Source of the DNA: Larus michahellis
Taxonomy: Eukaryota > Chordata > Aves > Charadriiformes > Laridae
Assembly: GCF_964199755.1 (NCBI RefSeq)
Contig: NC_133911.1
Coordinates: 3,437,001-3,501,000 of the forward strand
Direction of reading: 5' to 3'
Length of the DNA: 64,000 bases
Shown piece after piece: positions 39,601 through 51,600 of the stretch (position 1 is the first letter of the stretch; the number at the start of each line of letters is the position of its first letter). The position numbers were made by a program, and so were the translations under genes. The notes under the pieces are model-generated. The model had not been told where the DNA came from and searched no databases. It saw nothing but the letters and a program-made list of their open reading frames with translations.

Positions 39601-42600
39601 TGCTCCTCGCAGGTGTCACCCTGTCTGCTTCTCCTCTTCTCCTCCTGGAGGGTAAGTCTCTGGAAGATAAGGCAGTCTGACATTGAGCTGAATTTTAAAT
39701 TTAACCACCAATACTTTAAGTTTACGTTTTTACTGTAGTCTTCTTGAGTCACTAGAAATGATGAGGTAGAGTTTTTAGAGAGGCCACGCTATCTGTTCCA
39801 GGTTTGTCCACATTTAGTTTTTATGGCCACATAGTAAAACCTCATAAATGGTCATTGGCTAATATGTCTGTAGGCATGTTATCTATGTTTTATCTTTCTG
39901 TATAACTCTACAATCTTAATTTTGTCTCCTGTTTTAGAGACAGCTGATAAAATTTTATTTCTTCGTTTTTATGTCTGTGGCCCTCACTGTTCTTGCGTGA
40001 GTCCAGCAGCTGTTTCCCTGTTGCATCCTTAAATCTATCTTCTGTCATTTTAATTTTGCTGTGATTCAATTTACTAGTAACTTGTAGAAGTGCTGATTTT
40101 ATTCTCCTTAATGATAAGGCTTTGCATTCCGGATTAAGCTTTTTATCAAGAAGGCTTCAGAATGGCTCCTAGTCAAGAAGGCTTCAGAATGGCCCCTAGC
40201 TGAATGCTCTCTTGGCGTTGCATCTGTTGGACAAGGAGAGGGCTCCGGGAGGGAACTTGGTGCCGCCTCTGTGGCACCTCTGGGCTTGACCATGGTGGCT
40301 CTTCCCCTGACAGGGCCTGGCCTCAGCCTTGCTGACCATCTTGAAACCATCCTGGAGCAAAAGGAGGGAGGCATAGGGAGCAAGAGAGATGTGCGGCTGG
40401 CAAGGGTGGGAAGAGAGCTTGAGTTAATGAAGAAGGTTGAGATGCTTGGCTGATGTACAGGGGATGAGGGTTCAACGTGAAGCTTGACCACAGCTCTTGC
40501 AGCGCCGTGGGGGGAAGGCACTGTGCTTTGGCCCTAAATCCAGTCTAGGAATTGAGGTAATAGTCCGTCCTTTGCCGACAGAGTGGCCTTAACTTGTGAT
40601 CTGTGATCTCTGACACAGACACTGCACACAGACACAGTGGGATTTCAGTCACCATCAGATCTTTAAAAATTGTGGTGAGATGGAAGACACCGAAGTGGGG
40701 AAAAATGTTTGTAATTATTTTTGTGCCTACCAATTTGCGATGGTTGTCTGGAAAGGTACTATTCTACCCTTTATTTTTACTTGCTTCCTTTGTTCTGATA
40801 GTCACACATTCTTCAAAAAGAAAACTTGCTGATACCAACATTTTAGTAAAAATCCGTATTTTTCCTGGACCGTTTAAGAAAACCACTGTCTCTTCTGATC
40901 CGGTGTAATTTCAACCCCTTGATTTTCTTCCTATTGTTTTTTGTCTTTTTGTTTTCCAGGGTGGTAAAGGAGGAGATCTCAGATGACAATGCAAAGCTAC
41001 CTTGCTTCAATGGAAGAGTGGTGTCCTGGGTATGTTGGCTTGTGCACGCGTGTGTGGTGTGATACAGTGGGGCAGGAGCGGGGTTGGTACAAAGATCCTG
41101 ATTTTTAGAAGTGTTTTGAATCTCAAATTACATGGAAGCCAAGGCTTAGTTTTTTATTATATCTGTAACATCCCTAAGTATCCCTAAGTAACATACCCTG
41201 AAACTAAGTAATCTGTTTTAAAAATAAAAGTCCACAAAGGTGTGTGGGCCTGCAAAGGTGATTTAAACTAGAAACCTTTAATATTAGTAGCATGTTCTGT
41301 CGTCTTTTCTTTCCCACTGTTATCTTTCTTCCTTGTATCCTAAGTATTACTGAATCTGATGAAGGGATCTGAAGTAATGCTGTAAAACCTTACAAAATAA
41401 GGCTACACTTTAAAAACATTTCCTTGCTTACCTTTTGTTGAAACCAATAAGAGCCAAACTGTAATCCTTGTTTTAAAAAAATAAAAATAAAAATTGTCCC
41501 GCAACATAAGGTTACATGTAAGAGGCAGCTTGCTGTCGGTAGGAGAGTGGAAGCACACTTTCGTCTGTGTTACACAGTCAGAGTTCTGCCAAATCATTGA
41601 GTTTTAATACTGTCCCTAAATAGCTAAAAAAACTTCTTCAAAAACAGCTAAACGTGATATTGTAGGGGATTTTGGTTATGTTATTTTATTTTCAATGTAT
41701 TGTGGTAGTGCCTGGAAGGTTTAAATGAGGTTTGAATCTCTGAGCTAAACATTGTGCATGCATTCAGTAAAAAGACACAAAAATTTATAGCCTTGGAAAA
41801 ATAAGCAGGGCAGAGGAATTTGGGCTGTAAGTAATTTGTCCCGTTACAGAGGAAGTCAGCGGTCCTGCTGCTCATCCCAGCGATCCTGCTGCTCATCCCA
41901 GTGACTCTGCTGCTCAGCAGATCACATCCCCCTTATTCTTTCTCTTGTCTGTTTTTAATGTGTTAATTTCTCCAATATGCCATGATATTTGTTTGTCACC
42001 TAACTATAGTTATTAATTACTGTCTCCTAAACGTTACACAGCCCTTCGGGTTGCTTCCCATTGAAAGAACAGCAGGAAACAATGTGGGCTGTTGCTGCAA
42101 TAGCCGATCGCTTCTCCGCATGTTTCGATCTTTAGACACGTTATGATCTTCTTAACGCGGATGCAGTAAAAGTCTGTTGCTCTCTAGTGTGACTGTCTGC
42201 AAAATAGTTATTCCCACCTTCAGATTATGTTTGGGGCACAGATAAACACATGGATAAATTTGGTGTTTGGCCATTTCATGAACATATTTCTCCACCTGTG
42301 GATAGGAGGTTTACGGCTGTCAAGGTGGATTAAAGTGGTTGTGCACCTTTAGGCAGCAAAGAGGGCACTAGTATTTTAGATTTTAACACCAAAAAAAGCA
42401 TTTGGAACAGTCTGCTGTTTTGATATCCTCTTTCAAACTGACCTTACAATCCTGGGTATTGGGAACATAATAGAGGACAAGAAGAACTGTATGTTTTTCC
42501 CAAAACTCAAGTTTGACTCGAGTACAGAGTGATGCTTTGTGAACAGTTTGGCTTCAACAAGTGATGTGAGTAGGGTTAGAAATCATAGTGCTGTCGTATG

Positions 42601-45600
42601 AGAACTCCTCTGAAGTAACTAGAGACATTGGACAGCCTTTCAGCATTGGATATATGTTTGCAGTCTTCCTATTTCCAGTAGGATGAAGGTAAGTGAGAAA
42701 GTAGTAGTAGTAACGTTATGTTTATAAGAGGTTTTTCCATCTGCACAGTTAGGACAACTGAGGCTACTTGGGATCCTCAGCTGGAATGAACTGCCATGTC
42801 TCCATCTCTTTCTTCAGGCCTGCGCAGATTTTAGGAGCTGAGGGTTTTGCTCACACGTTTACAACCAATACCCCTAAAATATTTCAGCATCCTGGTCACT
42901 GAAATTATACAGGATAAGAACATCTGTCTGAGCCTTGCATACAGTCGTGCTGGGTAGCTTAAAGTTTCTAAGCCTGGCTTCTTGTAGACAGGATTCCGTG
43001 TGCTTTCTCTATAAAATCAAATACAGTACTGATTGCATGCTGTTGCCTGCAGTAGACTGCATGTGCGCGTTCTATTATTGTGTAAGGAAAGCGCAATGTA
43101 TATTTTGAACATCAGTTTGACTGGGAGATTGTTCTTAAGTAATAGTGCCTTGTGGTTCATCCCATCCAGCCCCTGCTGGATTCTAAGCAGCTGAAAACGT
43201 TGCTCATGTGAGGGCAGGGGCTGGCAGATGAATGAGCTCAGCTGTATTGTACAATGTTATCACTTCTTTCTGCTCTATTGGTTGCTTTCAATTTTAAGGC
43301 ACTCAGACTCTGGCAACTGTGTAGTCCCAACAGGTTCTTAGTATTAGGCAAGCAAAGTACACAGCTTTTTAATGCATGAACTTAACTTTAGTCCTCCTAC
43401 ACACTCAAATGTGTACAGAATATTAAGCACTTACTAGATTTTGTATTAAATTGAGGAGTTAAAAATGGGGAGAATGTTCTCCCTTAAGTCTGTTCTCTCT
43501 TAAAAGTTAGTTGTTTTGTCACTGGGAAATTCATTCAGAAGGAAAAGCTACTTTTTTTTTCTAGGACCCCCATACCTTGCTTTTGGCCTTTGTGCTCCAA
43601 CTTTTTGACTCAGCAGCAATAGCTGACTAAGAACCAGTGTGACTTGTGACTTTCAAAGCTGTTCATAGAACTTAGCCAGGTGTTTCCACCCAGCAGTGGG
43701 TGTGAGGCAGCTAGATACCTTGGTTTGAAAACCAGTGAGTGTTTCAAAGCAAAGTTGTGCTGATATAACTTTGGGCAGCAGGGAAAGAAATGAATGCAAT
43801 AGGGATCCGTCTACTTGCCTCCACAAAGAAGGGCAGATCCCCACGTGTTGTGGTCCGTGGTGGGCTAAATTGATTGTCAAAAGAAACGCTCATTCTCTGG
43901 AATAAAATCACTGGCATTAGAGAACAAAATTAATGTTTAAACAAACAAACAGCCGTGATCTTTGAGACCTGATGGCCCACCTAGAGCGCAGTGGGACCCA
44001 GTGCAATGTTCTTTCTTAATGAGGTTGTTGGCTTATGTCCGTTCTTGCGCAGGAACTGAGCGTATGACAGTGATAACTTCTCCAAGTCCATGGCTGAACA
44101 TACGTGCTAACGGCCACTGGTGTGCTGTAAGGTCCTTTCTGTTTTGAGGGGCTGGAGATGGCTGAAGGGCTCAATGCTGCTGAATGTGCTGCTTTTGGGA
44201 TATGCTTGAGCTATGAAAGGCGGTGGTGCTGTTTTTGTCTTCAGTCCAAGGATTACTGTGAGCTATAGCAATGGTGTTCTGACAGTATGGGAATAGATTG
44301 TACGAAAAGGGATTTCATGTGTAATTAACAAGCTGAAGAGAGCATCCCGAAAGCTTCAGATAAAAAAAGGCTATGAAGATGTCATTTATGTTGCCATAGC
44401 TTGAGAGTGGCATCTGTTTTAAAAGCAAAGGAGAAATTAATAGTAGTTCTTATCAGGAGAGCAAATTAATCCTGAGAACCCCTTTCCTCCGTCTCAGCGT
44501 GTAACACTTTCACTGTATTTGCTCCTCAGCGTCATTCACTCCCTGTTTCTTCCCCTTTCTTCCAAGCTACTGAACCGATAAATATTAATTCAAACAACAG
44601 GCTGATATTCAGATTGCCTTCTGCATCCCTGAACTGGGTCTCCTCTTCCCAACACATTCAGGAGCGTGGAAGTGTTTGTTTTTATCTATGCGATCTAATT
44701 AAAGAATGTATCTTTTGCATTGGTGATTCAATACACCGATGATTCATTCTGAACTTGTACAGACTATTTGGGCTCTTCTGTGCAGCAAAATATGACTCAG
44801 GTTGTTCCAACAAGGGCCAGCGTTCTTGGAGTTTAAGCAAAAACAAACCCCCAACCCCAAAGTATTCCACATGAATAAGGATGTGGATTATTTCATTCCC
44901 CTTTACGTCCCAATTCTTTAACCTCTTCCTCCTTCCCTCTCCCAACCAAAAACCCAAGGGTGTTTTGATCTCAAGTTGAGAGCTGAGTTATTTTCCCAGC
45001 TTCTTAAATAATATGAAATATGAAAATATATGCCTTTTCTGTTACCCGCTGAAAATCGGGAGAATATAAATAACAGTAACATCAGAACAAGAATACACAC
45101 ACACGAGTTAAATGCTGTATTTTCATTCTGTGACGATTACTATTTTAATTTCAGAGAAACATTACCATTTCTGAAATGCATTTTAAGAATGAATTCAATT
45201 TATTGCGATTCCTATTCCAGTATAGGTTGCTGGCTGCTTTCCAAATGTAGAAGAATGCAGAATCCTTGCTCCAAGGATTTGTACCTTGTTTCAGATCTTC
45301 CCACCCATTCCTATTTTTCTATATTACAGTATTGCTTGAAGGCTGCAACCGAGATCAATGTCTCTGCTCCATTCTTTCTCCTTGTGCCGTGCACTGCACG
45401 TGTGCACAGTGGGAGACACGGTTGCTGATCCAGATGCCTCAATCTTGTATTTTCTTTGTGTGTCACAACTATTTGCTTTTTCCACATTATGGGTGGGAAC
45501 TGAGACACAGATGTTTTTTATGTGGGTTTTTTCTTTCCCCTCACGGTCATGTAGAAAGTCTTCTGCAATTGACAGCAGATATTTCATAGTCTGATTACTT

Positions 45601-48600
45601 GATCTTAAAATCTTCCTTTTTGCCAGTTTTTTAAGATGAGTGTACAGGCAAATCTAAGTTCAAGGTAGCTTTTTAAGTAATGTAACATTTTATTTTCTTG
45701 AACATTTAATGGGCGTCCTGGTGGAGAGCAAGGTGACTGTGAGCCAGCAAAGGTGGCCAGCAGCATCCTGGGCTGCATCGGGAAGGCATTGCCAGCCGTT
45801 TGACAGAGGTGATTCTTCCCCTCTCGCCAGCCCTAGTGAGGGTACATCTCAAGTGCAGGATCCAGTTCTGCTTTTTCTGTAGCTTTTCTGGTACTTGCAT
45901 CGTCCTCTTTAATGCTAAGACTATGGCAGTTTCTCATCTACCTTTAATAGACAATATAAAGACAAATTTGGCTTTTCCAAGCCAGAACACAATCCCTCCC
46001 TGTTTCTTATGTCTTTTCTTTAGGAGAAGATTGAGTTCAATTTGCCTTTTTTCCTTAGGTGAAATAACATTAGTTCGATGATAAATAGTCAAGTAGTTTT
46101 TTAGTTTTAATGCCAGCCCAGGAACTTAATGCACAAGAATCCATTCCGTCTGAGTCAGCAGCCAAGTCTCTAATAGTGGGAATGGTGCTATCGCAAAGAT
46201 CTAAAAGCAAAATGTGGGGCTTACATTAATGGTTTTAGAGAATTAGTGCTGTAGAGCCTTTTGTGAGCTCTATGCTAAGGCAGGCTCTTCACAGACTGCT
46301 GCTCAGCAGCAAACCGCATAATGCCTTATAAACCCTTATTTCAGCTGAGGCAGAGAGAGCACAGACTCTTGCAGGTAGTACGGATAGATACATCGCTTCA
46401 AAAGACTTAGACTTTTTCCTCCCATCCCACCCATCAGCTTGTTTCCAAATTTATATGCATATCCCACCAGTTTGGATGCGTTTTGTATCTCTTTTCTCAG
46501 AGATTGTACAGCGCACCTTTTGTGGATGATGTTGACAAGGGCTTCTGTTCGCTCTGCTGAACAATCAGCTGGAACATCTGCGTCTGACCTGCATTAGGAA
46601 TTGCAAATTACTTTTTCCACACTAACACCCATAAAATTGCAGTGCTTATCTGCCTCTATTTGCTGCTAATTACTGGAGGAGTTTTATGTAAATCTTACTG
46701 TAAGTTAATTGTTCACAGTTTTGAACCCTTTAATATCCTATTCACTGGAACTTAACAGATAATGGCATACATTTCAGGGCTAGCAAAGTTGGTCTTTACC
46801 TTTTGGAAAAACCATGTTTTGGGCAGGTCTGTTTCCTTTTCTGGTTTTTAACATGATGGGTCTGAGCTTTCTTTGTCTCCCGTGTTAGAAAATGTGCATC
46901 AGCTGGTAGCAGGCAGCTTGGGATTTTTTCACAAAACCAGCTGTGAGAGTTGTCGTCCTCACTGTAAATCACTGCGATGTATAAGTGAGTATTTCCCATC
47001 GAGACACACTTAAAATTGGAACATTAAGTGCCCACGATATAGCTCAGCTGTCTCTGCCCCCGCACCTCCTCTCTTGGCTGGTGCAGTGGCTACTTTGAAG
47101 TCTACAAGATGACTGGCATCTAGAAATTTGAGATTTTCATCTTTTTTAATAACATTTGAATCCTTCTATTTGTCATAGGTAGGAACTTTGATCTTGGGTG
47201 TCATATGCAGGACTGATTTCCATAAGGGAAAACGTTCAAGGGAGGATCTGCAAGTCTTTAGTTGTTACTTACTTTTGCTGCCCTGGGAACTCAATCTACA
47301 GCTCGATTAGTATTGAATTAGAATCACTGCTCCTAATTAACTATTTAAACCTCCTCATCATTCCTCCTATGTCCTGCTTGTTTTTCTCCTCAGCGTCTTA
47401 GATCTCCTTCTTTTGATTTCAGGGTGGGGTTTTTTTGTTGATTTTTTTTTTTTTTTTTTTTTTTAAGGACTACAGAATTTGAGACAGAGGGCTACTACTT
47501 GGTAGATTCCTTTTCAGAGGTTGACCTTTAGGTTTTTCAACAATATAGAGACTAGCATTAATTGTATGGCAGAGTTCTTCATCGAGTAGTTATCACTGTA
47601 AATGGATTTACACAAACACATCTGCAGAAAATAGCTGATACGTGTGCCTGTTCTGCTAACACATACACACACGTATAAAACGTAGGATCCGATTTTTCTC
47701 AGGGGACAATTTGTTTTGAGTTCTTTGGGACTGCTTACCTGAGTGATATTATTCTTGCAGTTTTGGGTTTTTTTCAGGTTCAGGTCTTTATTGGGCAATT
47801 TGGAAAAATAGCTGGCACAGAAGAGAATACGTTACCTTCAGGCTTTTTTGCAAAAGCTTGAAATGTTCTTCTCTTCTCTTTGCACGGTGCGGCGACAGCC
47901 TCCCAGTGCAAACTGGGAATGTGGAAAGAATTGGCTTGTGGCTGCTGTCAGACCGGAGCCAGCCGAGCGGCCGCTGCCAGCAGTTCGCACAAAGTCGGTT
48001 GGCTGTTATCTGTGTTTTTTAGGAAGGCTTTGCAACATCTGGGAACAATTCCCCGAGAGGCTGCAGGGAATGTGCACTATTTCCCATTGGCTGGCGGTGA
48101 TGTCATAGCCTTCTGTCACTCCTCTTTTTTTTCCTTCCCTGTTATCTGGGTGCCAACAGATAATACTTGTCCTGTTTGTACGTAAGCTTTTTAGACACTT
48201 TATTTGCAATTACAATTAAAATTGTTGAGGAGAACCATTTAGTCTTCTACCATAGAAGGCAACGCAGGAGCTTCAGGATGTTAAATGATCTTCAGCAAAG
48301 TGCTTTGTTGCCTTTCGGCACGTGACTGAGGCAATGAATGAAAATCCACAGAAGCAGATTCTTGTTGATTTGTTGTGCATAAAGTGAGCTGATTTCAGGA
48401 CCTATTTCTTCTCTTCACAGATTTTATATACCCTCATTCATCTGCTGATAGACTGAATTAACACCCAGGAGGAAATAGAGCTGTGCATGAAATCTGACCC
48501 AAAGCGAAGAGGATAATAACACAATATTGTCATGTAGATCATCTTCTATCATGTTCAGAGCTTATAAAGAAGGGAGGTGGGACCACTGAAAACATTCCTA

Positions 48601-51600
48601 AGCTTTAGGGTACCTGAACAAGTTATTAGGGAAGGATCTGAGTCCTAGTATAGGAGAATGAGATTCCTCTAAGAAAATTAATGACATTTCCTCTAAACTG
48701 GGGCTGGAGTGCTAGGATCTCTATGAGAAAGAGATGGGGAAAGAAGCAAACAGGTTAACACGAAGGATGGAGGACCAAAAAAGAATTATCTGAATGAGGA
48801 AGCTTCAAAGCTCTATGATCTTATAGTCTTCTCTTTGCTAAAGTGTAATGTTGGGTGGTTCTGGTCTGATATGCACAAGAATTCTCAAATTAGATTTAAT
48901 CCAAGTTTGAACTGACAGATGCCGTCTGTTTCTAACTGATCAGCACCAGGTGGAGGGAAGGCCTGTGAGGAAATCTTCCTTCCTAAGTCATGTGGCAGAA
49001 GGACTTGCTATTGTTTGCAGACACACGAGCACACTCAACCCAGGTCTCTGCGTTGTTCAGGTACCTGTTTTCAGCCAGGCTGAGGAATATGGAAGGTCTC
49101 AGATAAAGAGAGAGGCAGGGAATCCTGTGTTTAAAGTGAGCTTGCTGCAAAGCGTCAGTGAAACTGAAATTTGTTGCCCAGCTAGCCTGCTATACCGTGC
49201 CGTAAACAAACACCTGCTGTGCTTAACAGAATCTGGGGCTAACCTGCGAAACCATATTTCATGAAGATACGGTATCTTCTCTAAAATGCTAGAAGGTGGC
49301 TGATGATAAAATCGCAGATGGAATTGTCAATTTTATTTTGAAACCCAGTCTGCATCTTTCTGTCTCTGAACACTGAAGAAGGTCACCCTTTACCTGGCAG
49401 CCACAGTTTTCTTAAAGTTGTTCCTTTTGGCCTGTTACACCTTCTGATTTCCAGGCTGTATCAGCTTGGTCCTGTATTCTCTGAGTGTCTATGGTTGGAG
49501 CAAACTCCAAACAAATGTACTGTAGTTTTCAGCAGGAAAAAAGGGGGAATCCTAATCTACCCGGCATAGACAATTCTTGTTACTAAAATAAACATCATGT
49601 TCCTGATAGGCTTTTGCAGGCCTTCTAGCAATGTGGAGTCCTGTTGCCTTTGACAGATTTCCTGGTGGAATAAAGGGCCTCATCAGTAAGTCCTTTTGTG
49701 CAATTGGTCCTTCGGGAGCAGCCTTCCTGTGGATAATGGGCCATGTCTCTGAAGCTTTGACTTGGGATTTGAGATGTCTGTGACTTTATAGGAAATAATT
49801 ACTTTCAACTTGTAGATGAATGTGGCTGTTCTGAAGTCGCTGTCAAAATTACAAATGGCTCTTTTGAGGTATTTCTTTAGTTACTGTTATCCGTCCCTCA
49901 CCTCTCCCTGAGCGGAGAGAAATACCAAGAGCTGCTTCTGCTGCTCTCAGTAACAGTGAGAATTTAAATATTGTAGTTTTCCTGCTGGTAGACTAATAAA
50001 TATTTAGCCAGATGAGAGTATGAGGGCAGAGCGTACCAATGTTCGCTCTTTCCCCTTCCCAGACTGGTTCTTGTTGGCTGGTATCTTCAGCCATGAATGT
50101 TGAACAGTGGTTCCGTGAGCGGGCTGAGTGCCTGCATGAGTTTGTGACGATGTCTGCTGGGTGCTGAGCGCTATAAAAGGCAATCCTTGCCGTAATTAAG
50201 TGAAAAACATAAGCAAATGTGGTGTAGAGGAGAAAAAGGGAAATGGAGCTACAGAGAGGCGAATGGATTGATCCAATGCCTCACTGAAGACCAGTTGCTA
50301 TAATGGGGAGGAAAGGAGGCTTTCATGACGCTGTGAGCATTCGCTGGCCTAATATCACTGTTTGGCTCAGACTGGGGAGCTTAACTTGCGTTTGAGATCC
50401 TGTCCATCTTCCTACTGCTCTTCCATCACTTGAATTTGCTTACAACCTGCAGAATGAACTGGTGTGCTTGGCTTTTGTGCCTGTACTAGGGCTTCAGATG
50501 GGAAATCTCATTGCTGAAGCGAGCAGAATGGTCACAGACAGTGCACTGAATTCTTATTTCTGCAAACGAGTTCCAAGATAACCGTTTCTTAGCAGGTGCT
50601 GGGCAATGCTGGGTGCCCTTCTCTAGCACAGAAGGAAAATTGTACTTTTTGTCAGCGTGAACAGGCTGCGTGGTCTGTTACCGCAGCGTAGAGTAGCAAA
50701 CTTGCACAGTACGCTGCTGTTTGTGCTGTTGTGAATTGGAAGTGGCTGCGTGGGAATCGCTGGGGACACCAGAAGAACATAAGAGCCTTTTCCAACATGC
50801 CAGGGTTGATAATCCTTTCTCCACTTCCTGGGAAAGATTTAGTAGCGAGTGTGACGGTAGGATCTCAGTTGAAAAAACAAACAGCATTCCGTATGATGGG
50901 ATGAACTGAATCGACAGTTGCAATTAGTTCCACGCTTCTTTATTAATTTCCTCCATGTGCACCACACAGAAGACATCCTTGTTTCCCATTGAGCCACCGT
51001 TCTTTGGGGTGTAACCCAGCAGCTGTTGTACAGCCCACAGGCACGCTCTCCAACAGCAAGCAGGACCAACATGGTGCAAGTAAAGGGATGGATTAAAATG
51101 CTGCTGCCAGGCAAAGCTGCAGGGAAAGCTTGACAGGTGAAATAGAATTATCAGGGCTGGCTTCTGGCCGGGAAGCCGGGGTTAATACCAGTTTTCTTGT
51201 GGAAGCACGGTGAGAAGTCTATAATGTGGCAGTCCAATAGTGCATTATCTTCTTCCCTCGAAGTGATATAATATTGGAGCATTTTATTCCTACCGTGCCT
51301 CGTCAAACAAAAGGACGCAATTACAGCTGATAGGATACTTAATGATTTACAGGGTGTCACTTGTTGTTGGAAGAAATGAGGAATTCCTAACCAGCACGGC
51401 AAAGCGAGGAGCAGCGATTCTGTGTGCCCACACATGTAGCCAAGGCAGTGACATGTGAATTCTGTCAACAAGCGTACGCCCCCACAGAATCCTTCCTTTT
51501 CTGCAGTCGCTGTCAAACCCTCATCGAATTGAAGGCATTTTGCGAGGTGCCTGCAAAGAGGCAGGGCTGCAAACTCGCTACGAAGCTCCATCTGAGTCCA

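Larger units (their letters stand above)
6695..40959 (+). other. DVL1: DVL1 intron 1 (34.3 kb)
   Basis: It runs from GTGAGC to a strong pyrimidine tract ending TTTTCCAG. The first 650 bases belong to the CpG island. The rest is non-coding: CR1 ends at 20279, 35586, 36956 and 39533, a minus-strand LTR at 32322-32684, SINE-like relics, an AAT microsatellite at 15500-15543 and poly(A) runs at 26484-26501, 32217-32234 and 39484-39502. I saw nothing else in 7350-20278 or 20344-31888 apart from chance open frames and faint relics. No nested gene is supported on either strand. Confidence 0.9.
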
